The notes beneath the pieces were generated by a model. The model ran no database searches. It was not told where the DNA came from and saw nothing but the letters and a program-made list of their open reading frames with translations. Below are positions 47,240-57,900 of a stretch of 64,000 nt of DNA, one piece after another (the first letter of the stretch is position 1; each line of letters starts with the position of its first letter). The stretch lies in assembly GCA_030340625.1 (NCBI GenBank), contig JAOPHQ010001139.1, forward strand, positions 318,501 through 382,500, given 5' to 3'. This DNA comes from Merluccius polli. Its lineage: Eukaryota > Chordata > Actinopteri > Gadiformes > Merlucciidae. The position numbers and the translations under genes are program-made.

Positions 47240-47515
47240 TAGGACACCTGCTGTTGTATATGTTTAAATAATTTTTTGTATGCTAGCCTTGTCTTGGCTC
47301 GCTCTTCAGGCTTTTCTTGTGCAGTTACCGCCATGAAAATAGGAAACCTGGTGGTGTATCTTTTTTTATGTATTATTACATATGCTAGCCTTGTGCTAGC
47401 TGACACACTAGACTTTACTTGTGAGACTAAAGGAGAGAGAAGGAAACCTGGTGGTGTACCTTTTTTTATTATGACAATACACGCTAGTACTTGCTAGCTC
47501 ACTAGACTGGAAACA
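47240..47515. repeat. Tandem repeat, about 100-bp period, three copies
   Basis: CACCTGCTGTTGTAT, AACCTGGTGGTGTAT and AACCTGGTGGTGTAC recur about 100 bases apart, each followed by a T-rich run, TATGCTAGCCTTG or similar, and GACTTTACTTGTGAG-type text. Copies are perhaps 70-80 percent alike by eye. Confidence 0.75.
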
Positions 47516-48363
47516 GCATCTCGTAAATTAATTATTAATCAGAGAGCAACTATATTGTGCGCACATTCAAGGGCACCGACATGGGGAATTAGCAATTAGC
47601 AGGTCAGAGGCTGTGGTGGGAATGTCATAGTAGCTTGTAAAGGGACTGATTTTTTTAAACAGGTCTCGGCAGATGGTGTTAAAACGATGACATTAAAGCG
47701 CTAGGTTTTGCAGCTTAGTGTTATATCCCAGCCCGCCGAGGACTACACACATCCAATTAGGTTGATGAAAATGTTGAAAAATTAACCTTAATAAAAATGG
47801 AGAGACAACAGGAACCGGGATTAAACTGTTTCCATATAACTCAATGTCGTCTAATGACGTATTAGGAAATTATGAGGAAGCAACATTTTTAAGCGCCACA
47901 TTTTTCTGGTCGTATTTCGATAGATTTGTATGTGTCTGCAGAGGGCTTTTATTTCATACGTTTATATAAGTTATGGCTTTCATCAAAAACCTCTCTATCC
48001 AACATGGCTATTAATGCAAGTATGACTTTGTGTAAAAGAGAATACTTACCAGTAAATCTCAATCCTTTCCTCCGACACACTCAAACACCTCAATATGTGT
48101 TACAAGATTCAGCGCAAGAACATCTGTGATAAACACCTATTATATTATTGCCTCTTCTAGATTTTCCTTTCACTGTATTTCTTCATATGTTTCACCATTG
48201 TTCTGTTTTCAGGTATTTTACTGTGAACTAAGCTCAGTCAAATTAACTGGAGATCCCACAGCATACGCCATGGTGTTGGAAGACACCTTTATTTCGACAA
48301 AGCCCCTCTCCCCCTGGGCTATTGCGCTTCCTGTTTCCTGTTGATGCCGCCACAGAGATGCCT

Positions 48364-48559
48364 GGGGGGGGGGGGGGGGGGGGTGCTGAGGTAGGGGTGG
48401 GCTGTGACAATTCACCCAGGACACACCGAGAATAACTCGGCGAAATGTCAGAATGTGTTGATTAGAGAGGGGTGGTGGTTGGTAGGGGTGGTAGGGTGTG
48501 GTAAGGGTGGTAGGGTTGTGGCGTTGAGGGTGGCGGGGGGGGGGGGGGGGGGGGGGGGG
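48364..48559. repeat. Two poly-G runs (20 and 25) with GGGTGGT DNA
   Basis: Poly-G at 48364-48383 and 48535-48559. GGTAGGG/GGTGGTAGG units between add G-quadruplex potential on the strand opposite cdh7 sense. Confidence 0.95.
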
Positions 48560-48740
48560 AGCTGTTGGTGTTTTGGCCTCCGGTGTGTAACTGTGGTGAT
48601 CTCAAGCAACTTTGCCTTCTTGCTCTACTGAAATACACGCGCTCATGCACACGCACACACACGCGCGTGCGTGCGTGTGTATATATACAGGTATACATAT
48701 ATACATACGTATACGTATGTGTATATCAATATGTCTGTAT

Positions 48741-48773
<33 letters not shown>
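48741..48773. repeat. GT microsatellite next to exon 3 donor
   Basis: CA repeat in the cdh7 sense strand, starting about 10 bases past the exon 3 donor. Confidence 0.96.
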
Positions 48774-48779
<6 letters not shown>

Positions 48780-48783
48780 TCAC

Positions 48784-49078
48784 CCACTGGGGACATCTCG
48801 GGGACGGTGGCCGTGTAGGGCCCCTCCAGGAACTTGGGCTCGTTGTCGTTGATGTCCTGCACCTTGATGACGAACTCCGACTCAGGCTCCAGGGGGCGGT
48901 TGGTGTCCATGTCCACGGCCTGGGCGCGCAGCGTGTAGTAGGGCTTCTCCTCGCGGTCCAGGCTCCGCAGTGCGTGGATGTCTCCGGTGGTCTGGTCAAT
49001 GGTGAAGATGGACCCTGCGCCGTCGCCCGACAGGGTGTACTTCACCTCGCTCTCACCCCTATCCAGGTCTGTGTGGAG
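48784..49078 (-). CDS. cdh7: cdh7 exon 3 (second half of EC1, start of EC2)
   Basis: 295 bp with acceptor CCCCCCAG|CT and donor TGG|GTGAGG. It starts LHTDLDRGESEVKYTL, continues GDGAGSIFTIDQTTGDIHAL and LDREEKPYYTLRAQAVDMDT, and reaches the EC1-EC2 linker DINDNEPKF before ending VPEMSPVG. This is the adhesive EC1 repeat minus its N-terminal strand. The two Trp residues that mediate strand swapping in type II cadherins belong to the preceding exon, which is absent. The acceptor is odd: it follows a run of ten C and more than 250 bases of CT-rich sequence. The donor is followed within about ten bases by a CA repeat (48748-48773). Confidence 0.95.
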
Positions 49079-49080
49079 CT

Positions 49081-49087
49081 GGGGGGG

Positions 49088-49124
<37 letters not shown>

Positions 49125-49285
49125 GTGGGGGGAGGGGAGTGAGAGAGATAGAGAGAGAGCATGAGGGAGGGAGAAAGAAAGAGGGGGCAAATAGAGAGGG
49201 AGTGAGGGAGTATGAGAGAGGATACAGAGAGAGAGAGAGAGGGAAAATCAGAGTGATGGAGATAACACATAGCGAGAAAGTGAGA

Positions 49286-49345
<60 letters not shown>
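49081..49345. repeat. GA-rich tract before exon 3
   Basis: Ten G then GA-rich DNA, with a pure GA array at 49290-49340. CT-rich in the sense strand. Confidence 0.95.
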
Positions 49346-49346
<1 letters not shown>

Positions 49347-50275
49347 GAGAAATATTAATGATTGAGTCTGAATAACTGACAGGATTGTGGGTTTTGGTGA
49401 GTTTACGTCTCTTGGGGAAGAGAGAGAGAGAGAGGCTGTCAGAGTAAGGGTCTCTTGTCTCCCCTCGACGAGAGGGAAATATAAAAACAGACTTGACATC
49501 AAACAGGAACATCCAACTACTCAGGGATGTGGAAAATCACAGCCAGCCATTAAAAATAAAAAAAATAAATAGAAAGAAAGAAAGAATGAATGAAAGAAAT
49601 GCGAGAAAGAAAATGTCACACTTTTCGGAGCATTTCACAGATTAATGACATTAAATCGCTCATAAATAATGTATTATTTCAGCGTACACTGCAAAAAATG
49701 GCTCTAAAAAAACAAGAAAATACAGCCACTATTAGAGGAAATTTACTTTTTTCAAGCTGAATTTTCTGTCAGTGGATCATGAAAATTCTACTTGTTAAGT
49801 TTCCTTGAAACAAGAAAAAAAAAATCGGAGAAATAAGAAAACTAAAAATCTTATTATAAGCATAAATTACTTATATTTAGTGCTCTTGTCAAGATATTTT
49901 TGTCTTATTTTAAGATATTTGTGCTTGTTTTGGAGAATTATTGCTTAGAAACCAACTGGGTTAGAGTCAGGCTTGCTCAAAACTAGTCAGCAACAAGATT
50001 AAAACAAGATGAATTTTCTTGTATTAAGTTCTTTTAAAACATCTCGGAATAAGTAAATATTTCTTAACAAGTCAGAAATAGGTCAAAAATAAGATGGATT
50101 TGCTTGTATCAAGTGCATTAAAAATCTCATAATAAGTAAAACAAATCTTAGATTAGGATGTCTTGTTTTAATAAATTGTCTAGTTTTAGGTATACAAACA
50201 CATTAATAGATTTAATGCAATTTAAATACAAAATGTAACACAACAGCGGTTGTAATTTAACAATTTTTTTTTATT

Positions 50276-51338
50276 TAGAAAAATAATTCAAATCAATAAA
50301 TACAATTGACAATATGCAAATGTCCGTTTTTTCAGCAGCACAACAGGTGTTACATTTACACCAAAAACCACTACACACACCTCACATACAGTCCACAACT
50401 CAATATTAACTTGTAAATGTACAAACTTAACTTACATACATATTCACCACTTTACGTCGTATGCAAATCACCATCACGCACCAACTATGCAATGGAATGC
50501 AACACAATCGTTCACGTTCTTCATAGACGTAAATAAAAGATAAACATGCCTGTCCACTGCTTAAGGAGGGAATGTTCTAGTATGCTTCTTCCTTGTCCTT
50601 TATAGTTGTTCTACTTTAAGTGCCTTTAGCTTTTAACTTTAACGTATAGCTTATAGAACGTGCTGCCTCTTTCGCGCTGTTTGGCTAGGTGCGTTGCTAA
50701 AAGGTGTCGTATTCCGGCGGCAATTAGTTCCGCCCTAATGCCATTCTAAACAGAACGGGAGGTTAACAAATTAAACAAACTATACCAGGAAAACTATACT
50801 TTCCTGGTATAGTTTGTTTAATTTGTTAACCTCCCGTTTTTTGTATTCCTACTGTTTAGAATGGCATTGGGGCGGAACTAATTGCCGCCGGAATACGACA
50901 CCTTTTAGCAACGCACCTAGCCAAACAGCGCGAAAGAGGCAGCACGTTCTATAAGCTATAAGTTAAAGTTAAAAGCTAAAGGCACTTAAAGTAGAACAAC
51001 TATAAAGGACAAGGAAGAAGCATACTAGAACATTCCCTCCTTAAGCAGTTAGCAGTGGACGAGGCATGTTTATCTTTTATTTACGTCTATGAAGAACGTG
51101 AACGATTGTGTTGCATTCCACTGCATGGTTGGTGCGTGATGGGGATTTGCATACGATGTAAAGTGGTGAATATGTATATGTAAGTTAAGTTTGTACATTT
51201 ACAAGTTAATATTGAGTTGTGGACTGTATGTGAGGTGTGTGTAGTGGTTTTTGGTGTAAATGTAACACCTGTTGTGCTGCTGAAAAAACGTACATTTGCA
51301 TATTGTCAATTGTATTTATTGATTTGAATTATTTTTCT
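50276..51338. repeat. Near-perfect 1.06-kb palindrome
   Basis: The arm 50276-50792 is the reverse complement of 50800-51338, with a 7-base centre (50793-50799). By eye the arms differ at only a few scattered bases, plus insertions of about 13 and 7 bases in the right arm (near 50837-50850 and 51050). Each arm holds the same string of landmarks, for example AACCTCCCGTT, GAATACGACACCTTTTAGC and GAACGTGAACGATTGTG. No long open frame is present. Possible origins are a foldback transposon or an inverted duplication of a single element. Confidence 0.92.
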
Positions 51339-51433
51339 CTTTAAACCCAGTTCTCACGGGTTGGTTCGACCTGGAAAATAAACCTGTTTTCTAACAAAGA
51401 CCTCTGGCCTCGTGTGTACTACTTGGGAGCTAC

Positions 51434-51673
51434 AGTAATATCATTGAAACAAACCACGCTTCCTTTTACAGTACAGTTCCACCTTTCTTACAGGTAACTA
51501 CTCTGTAAAACTCTGATATCACCCCGATAATTATCAGGGATGTATGGGAGTTTTTGCCAGAGACCATGTTCAAAACTAGAGGATTATAATCTACAGTTAC
51601 CAGGAAAGTATATGGTAATATCATTGAAACAAACCACGCTTCCTTTTACAGTACAGTTCCACCTTCCTTACAG
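51434..51673. repeat. 60-bp direct repeat, two copies 180 bp apart
   Basis: Positions 51434-51493 and 51614-51673 differ at one visible base. Both contain AACCACGCTTCCTTTTACAG. The complement GTACTGTAAAAGGAAG occurs at 52395-52410, giving an inverted pair around the GGTAA-rich DNA between. This may be the terminal repeat of a small element spanning about 51434-52430. Confidence 0.75.
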
Positions 51674-52030
51674 GGTAATTCACAGGGTTTTACCTGATAA
51701 TGTTTTGGAATTGTAATTATTGGGTAAATACCAGTTAATATCTGCATACATACATGGGGGTTATTGGGTAAATTGTAACTACTGGGTAATTAGAAAGTAA
51801 TTACTTAGTAAATAGTTGCAAGTTATCAAGTAAATACTGGGTAATTACCAGGTAAATATCAGAGTCATTACTACCCTCACTGTCACTACACAGGTTGATT
51901 GGTAATACATAATCTATAATTCCTGGATAAATACCTGGTAGTTTTCAGTATATATCTAGTAAATACTGGGTAACTTGTTGGTATTTACCAGGTAAATACC
52001 AACAAGTTTTTGTTTATGTTTTTACCATAT

Positions 52031-52274
52031 CAGGTAACTACCAGGTAAATAAGTGGTAGTTACCAGGTAAATATCAGGTAACTACCAGGTAAATAAGTGG
52101 TTGTTACCAGGTAAATATCAAGTAACTACCAGGTAAATAAGTGGTAGTTACCAGGTAAATATCAGGTAACTACCAGGTAAATAAGTGGTAGTTACCAGGT
52201 AAATATCAGGTAACTACCAGGTAAATAAGTGGTTGTTACCAGGTAAATATCAGGTAACTACCAGGTAAATATGT
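52031..52274. repeat. 44-bp minisatellite, 5.5 copies
   Basis: The unit starts at 52031, 52075, 52119, 52163, 52207 and 52251, an exact period of 44. Each unit contains CAGGTAACTACCAGGTAAAT followed by AAGTGGTAGTTACCAGGTAA, with very few changes. Flanking DNA from about 51660 to 52390 is built from looser GGTAA and TTACC words, so the array probably grew out of that sequence. Confidence 0.95.
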
Positions 52275-53499
52275 AATGTAAATACTTGGTAATTACCTGG
52301 TAAGTACTTGGTAATTAGAAGGTAATTACATTTAATTACCTGGTTATTACTTAGTAAATACATCTTATTACCAGGTAATTAGCTGGTAATTACCGTACTG
52401 TAAAAGGAAGGGTTACCATTGATTTTTGTTTTCGAAATGTATTGTTTGTTGTTAATTATTGTGCTTAAATTGACATGAATACTAAATATATTAGATATTT
52501 GGACTAAGCCTCGTGGGGGCTGTGTAATGAGCTAGGCCTAGCCAACTCTGGACTGGGTAGGAGTGTTAATTGTTGTGCCTACAAGCCAATAAAACTACTG
52601 AAAATGACTTCTACAAATCTCCTGATTTGTTACATTATATTGGTGTTTTTATGAGTGTCGCTTTGGATAAAAGCATCTGCCAAATACCTAACCCTAACCA
52701 TGAATAAAGGTAGTTGAGGTACTCCTCAGTGTTTTGATAAAAGTTCATGTTTTGTTATTGTTAATGGTCCAGGATGCTCCCATTGATTAGATTAGATTAT
52801 ATTCAATTTACTGAGGTGGAACACTGCATTGTCCAAGAGTACATTAATGATGCACACAATCAATTCTTACATTATCTTAATGAGTTGGGCTCCATTCTTA
52901 AAACAGGTTGAAGTGAGTCTTGAAACAAGTAAAACATATCCTTAAGCTGAGTTGTTAACATGTATAAAGGCTACCTCCTCAACAATTTAAGATAAATCTG
53001 CTTAGAATTACTTCTATTATCTAAGTTGGTTGGCGCAAAATTAATTTTCTTGAAACAAGTAATAGTATCTTAAGTATCTTCAGCCTGAATGAGTAAATAA
53101 GTCAAAAAAATGGTGTGATTAGATAAATACACTGAAGTCAAGTAAATTACACTTGTCTATATTTTCACTTTTTGCAGTGTAATTACTGTGCGATGATAGC
53201 TATTGAATAGCATAGAGCCTTAGCTAGTCAAGCGTAACTCAAACTCTCAAATTAAAGTGCATTTTTTTCCCCCTTCATCTTGCCACAGCAAAGTACTAAC
53301 TGTCAAACCCCACTGCATTCCTGTGTCCTCAGGAATACTTTATGAAAACATTGGACTACTCTAACCAGAGGACATTTTGGTCTGGATTGACGCTTAGCTT
53401 TCAATTGTTTCTGCTCTTTGAATATTACAAACAACCACTGGCTGCCCTGAGGTAGTTATTTCATAATAAACGTGTTAAAATGTTTGTCAGAGGGCTGAA

Positions 53500-53645
53500 T
53501 AGTAGAGTGGATAAGGGGTTGGACACCCAGATGAAGGATTTGACAGATACCTGCTCATTAATGACATGCTTCTTAAAATATTCACTGTAAGTCTCCTTGG
53601 ATAAAAGCGGCAGCTAAATTTCCCCTCTGGGATAAATAAAGTACC
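53500..53645 (+). mobile_element. SINE with L2-like tail
   Basis: GATAAGGGGTTGGACACCCA, CCTGCTCATTAATGACATGC and TAAGTCTCCTTGGATAAAAGC, then TAAATTTCCCCTCTGGGATA and AATAAAG before a CT array. The head is decayed and the tail clear. Confidence 0.65.
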
Positions 53646-53665
53646 TATCTGTCTGTCTCTCTTTC

Positions 53666-53669
<4 letters not shown>

Positions 53670-53706
<37 letters not shown>
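53670..53706. repeat. CT microsatellite
   Basis: Pure CT units directly after a SINE tail. Confidence 0.96.
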
Positions 53707-53707
<1 letters not shown>

Positions 53708-54634
53708 AATGACATTCATAGTGATATTTATAAAAATAACAAAAAAACCACTACTTCACATGTGCAGTATATACTCTGTTTGCTATTCACTCATTAACAA
53801 GGTAAACTGTAATTTGTCACACATGTCACAATAGGTTCAACGTCCTCCAATGGAGGATCAATATTAATATACTATAAAATCTAGAGTAGACGAACTGCCC
53901 AAACAGTAAGTACAATAAACATCTATATACATATTACACTCGATTATGAATCAATATACACACCTACTATACTAATAAGCACTCCTAGTTAGTCTAATCG
54001 ACAGGACAGTCAAATATTATATTGTGTATTTGGTTCATTAAGTTCATCCGGTAGATAAGTCAATTTATTTAATATTATTACTTTTTCCAATCAAAGCATA
54101 AGCTATAACAGTGACCTTTCAGTCACCTTTATACCTCCACTCAGCCCACACCGCACTAAACCATGATCCTACCAGTAAGTACTTTTTCTTATCAGGATTA
54201 TATTATTTTTTTAATATTATATTACATAAACCCGCACGGCAGATTTTCACTCAGTAGAAAAAAAAATAAAAGTTTGTGTTTGCGTTCAAAAATGATTCTC
54301 ACGACAACACTTTATAGTTTTTAAATCATAATTAATATGAATTTTACAGACGTTCGCGGAGATTAATCCAGATGGAATCCGTGCGAGGATTTGACAAAGA
54401 CAGAAAGCTTTGTTTATGTTTAATGCTGCGTGAAAAACACGATGTCTCATCTTCCCTAGCTCCTTCCTCAGTAAGCCTAGTGTTGTGTGTCGCCTAGTGT
54501 TGTATGTTATGTTATTTGTATGTTGTTTGTATGTTGTTGAATGTGTAATTAAGAGAAGGGAGAACGATGATGCACATTAAGCCAACGATGGCATGTAGCA
54601 TGTACTTAGCGAAGAGCTTATCCCTTTTGTGTGC

Positions 54635-54814
54635 ATGTGTGTGTGTGTGTGTGTGCGTGCGTGTACAGTATGTGTGTGTGTGTGTGTGTATATTCAGTTA
54701 AAAAATGGATTACCTCCAGGAGGTAGATTGGCAGACAGTCAGAAAGAAGCAACACACACATGCACACACACACACACACATACTGTATAGACACACACAC
54801 ACACACACACACCC
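54635..54814. repeat. GT then CA microsatellites facing each other
   Basis: GT arrays 54635-54690 and CA arrays 54747-54814. TACAGTATGTGTG near 54664 and CACATACTGTATAG near 54776 pair, so the region is a loose inverted repeat. Confidence 0.9.
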
Positions 54815-54946
54815 ATCTCGAGCGAGACGGCCTATTCGTACTTTTACAACACATCACAAAAGAGACTTGAGCATGTGTTTGCACAGCATTGCATCATCTC
54901 ACACCACTGTTCCTTCTGCTACTTCTGTAGACTGCTTACGCTGACT

Positions 54947-54949
<3 letters not shown>

Positions 54950-54995
<46 letters not shown>

Positions 54996-55025
54996 TACTA
55001 CGCAGGGGGGGGGGGGGGGGGGGGG
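54950..55025. repeat. CA microsatellite and poly-G run (21)
   Basis: CA 54950-54992 and G 55005-55025. Confidence 0.97.
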
Positions 55026-55104
55026 CTCTCGCTCTCTCTTGTTAGGCAAAGGAATCTATCTGCAGCTACAGCGCTACAGGGAGCTGCAGCGTATACGTCC
55101 TAAA

Positions 55105-55210
55105 ATGTGCAAACACTTGACACCTTTATCCATAGCAACTTAGAGTGGTGTCAGACACAGGTCTTCACGGAGCAGGGAGAACACGATCCCACCCCTGCAC
55201 CCTCACCCAT
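55105..55210 (-). mobile_element. SINE fragment, reversed, degenerate
   Basis: The minus strand gives GGGATCGTGTTCTCCCTGCT and CTCTAAGTTGCTATGGATAA, a faint B-box region and L2-like tail. Confidence 0.4.
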
Positions 55211-55370
55211 CGCTCTGCACAGGGTGTCTCAACGTGGACATCCTGCAGTGTGTACACACTAATACACACACAGCAGAGTGGAGGAGATGAGGAGGGGACC
55301 AATTAAGGACCACTGATTTAAATATCAACCAATTAAAAATTTGAATAATAAGCCGGGAGGAAAGAGAGGG

Positions 55371-55430
55371 GTGTGTGTGTGTGTGTGTGTGTTTGTGGGG
55401 GGTGTGTGGGTGGGGGTGGTGGGTTGTAAT
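55371..55430. repeat. GT and G-rich tract
   Basis: GT 55371-55391, then GGGGGTGTGTGGGTGGGGG. Confidence 0.93.
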
Positions 55431-57168
55431 CGGGGGGACCACCTGTCTGCAGCTACCTCCACTGTCAGATCCACTTGGCGTCACCGTTTGCTCCTGGCAT
55501 TCTGCTGACTCGTGCGCTTTCTCTCAATACGTGCGCACGTGCCGCTGACCTTTCGTGTAACTGTGCACGCTCTCTCTCTCGCTCTTTCTCCCACTCTCCT
55601 TCTTGCTCGCTATGCTTAGCCTTTCGGCTGTGAACAGTTGCATTGAAATGGCTAGCTGCTCCGTTGCATTCAAATGTCTGTCTCTCGCCTACCCGCCTGC
55701 GTACGCGGGCCAGGACGTCTGGACTTCATCAAAGAGCTCCTAAAGCCGCCGTATTCAATTGATCCAGCCCGCAAATTATTTATTAGAACATAAACAACCA
55801 GAATCAATTTCCCCCCGCCCAAAAAAAGCTGTTTCTGAGCAAGAATGAGAGCCAGTTAAATTTCCTCCAATAGGAAACTGTTTTATTCGCCGTCTGTCTC
55901 TGCTGTGGCAAAAAAGTTTCGAGAGCTCAAAAAAAAAGTTTTGAGAGCTGAAATCACATCAACATCGAAAAAGGCCGAATTTAGACAATGAAAATCGGCA
56001 ATTCAACGAGGAGACACATCCATTTCGTAATGTGGGACCAAAGAACCCATATGTTTGATCTGCAACAAGGCAATCGCAGTAAAATAATACAGTCTGGAAA
56101 AGCACTGCGTCACGCATCACTCGAACTTCAATGAAATATCCGATGGGTTCAGACGATCGTCGAATCAAAGTACAGAGCCTCTCTGTGAACTACGAACAGA
56201 GGGTAGATGTAATGCCCCGGTCATGTTCAGCACAAGAGAGGAGTACCATCACCTCCCTCTGTGTTGCATGAAAACACAGTTCTGCTTTTAAACAGTAAAG
56301 AACATGAAGAACACCGGTCTATGTAGAAATGCATGAACTGACTGCCCTATTTTGTATGTTAGATAAACAAATTGTGAATAAACACTGTTTATGACCAGTA
56401 TCAATGGTAATTAGGGATCCTTTTTATATTCACATGTAAGTGCTTAAATGCGAAAATTACTTTTTCCGGCCCCCCACACGTCATTTTCAATTTCAGTAAT
56501 GGGAAGAAAGTAGTTGAAGAGCCTTGTCCTAAAGGAAACATGTTTTAACATTTAGTTTGACCCTGTTACTCATCATTAAAGCCATTAGACTTTCTGATAC
56601 CTATGTTTTGTAAGGTTCTAAAGTGTTCAACGTAATTTAGCATAGCTGTCACTTTACTATGTACGTAGAGTAGCGATTTTCAGGGTTTTATTTGAAGCTA
56701 CTCATCACAACACATTATCTGTTTATTTTTGTATTTCCCATGGGTAAATCCTTCCTCTCGTCATAATAGATACTAAGTCAACTCTTCAAAACTAGCGCTT
56801 ATTCCCTAATTGTGTCTCCAGAAGAAAGGAAGAGGTTGATTTAAAGATAGCCACGCATGAGGAGAAAAAGCAAGGCAATTTAAAAAGTGGTAATGTTCAT
56901 TGAATGGCAGATACCCAAGAGAGTGACCTGCCTATTGATTCCTAGCTGCGCGCCATTATGGCTGCAAAATAAACACAAATGCAAATAGGCCAGTGGCCTC
57001 ATTAATTAGAAGTGAATGCTGAGTGGTGTTAATTTTTTGTAATTCAATATGTAATACAATATAAATCCACTGTATAAAGAAATGAATTAGTGAACCTATT
57101 TTTTTAATTGTTTTTTTTTTATAAACTAACACTAAACACTGGGGGCAGAGACCCCTTAATTGTAAATT

Positions 57169-57238
57169 AGAAGAAGAAGAAGAAGAAGAAGAAGAAGAAG
57201 AAGAAGAAGAAGAAGAAGAAGAAGAAGAAGAAGAAGAA
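57169..57238. repeat. AAG triplet array
   Basis: About 23 uninterrupted AAG units. Confidence 0.97.
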
Positions 57239-57549
57239 CCACTAAAGTGATTTATTTCATGAGAAAAAAATAAACATAAATTAAAACAACAATACTTGAA
57301 ATCCGACATGCCTTGTGGCATTTGTTTCCAAGTAATAGCGTTCAGCAAAGCATGGGCAGCACTAAGTGAGTGTGGGCTGAATGCAAATGATGGCATTAGA
57401 GGACACATTATGTAGATCCTTAAAGGCATGCATGCATCTGGCCTGCGCTAAGCTAACATTTAGACTTCAGAGTAATAGCAAGAGATGAAAAGGCGACAAA
57501 GAACTAGAAGAGAGACAACGTGAGGAGCGGGACAGTCTAGTCTTTGGGG

Positions 57550-57900
57550 ATGTTTGACTCCCAGCTGAAAGAGTTCAAACCCCGGTGTCTGTGAGCAAGA
57601 TGCCCTACTCATTTACATTTTACATTTAGGGCATTTAGCAGATACTTTTGTCCAAAGGGACTTACAATAAGTGTACATTTGTCAGAAGAAAGTGCAACAG
57701 TGAATCGCTATCGGTACAGTAAGGATTTCACAAGAACGAGTTTCAAGCACGCCCAATTGCTAAGTTAACCCATTGCTAGCATACAACAGAGGTAAGTGCT
57801 AAGATACTAAGTGCAAAAAAGTAATGTAAGTGCCAGGACATACAAACATAGAATAAGTGCAAGTTACTTTACAAGTAGCATCTGCTAAATAACTGAAAAG
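57550..57900. mobile_element. SINE/L2-like fragments in opposite orientations
   Basis: 57550-57605 has plus-strand SINE body words (GAGTTCAAACCCCGG, GAGCAAGATGCCC). From 57612 the sequence runs in the reverse sense: GGGCATTTAGCAGATACTTT and TGTCCAAAGGGACTTACAAT are the reversed tail, and the following 250 bases look like a longer, decayed repeat ending AGCATCTGCTAAATAACTG. Confidence 0.55.

Larger units (their letters stand above)
46530..48783 (-). other. Intron 3 of cdh7 (2.3 kb)
   Basis: Contains GT-rich sequence (46640-46800), a three-copy tandem repeat with a period near 100 bp (47240-47515), poly-G runs of 20 and 25 (48364-48383, 48535-48559) and a GT tract (48748-48773) touching the exon 3 donor region. 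Positions 46860-47200 and 47520-48350 show no recognisable feature. Confidence 0.88.
49687..53179. mobile_element. Composite DNA transposon with CACTGCAAAAA ends
   Basis: The left end reads CACTGCAAAAAATGGC and the right end, reverse-complemented, CACTGCAAAAAGTGA, an inverted repeat of at least 11 bp. TA flanks both ends (49685-49686 and 53180-53181) and may be the target duplication. The outer 0.5 kb on each side shares AT-rich wording such as TTGTTTTAA and TTGAAACAAG. Inside lie a 1.06-kb palindrome, a 60-bp direct repeat and a 44-bp minisatellite, so it looks like a non-autonomous element carrying others. No transposase frame is seen. CACTG ends suggest a CACTA/EnSpm-like group, while the TA flank also allows Tc1/mariner. 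Class is unresolved. Confidence 0.6.

Noticed and set aside
52031..52274. 44-bp array as a possible CRISPR
   Set aside because: Whole period is conserved, no unique spacers.
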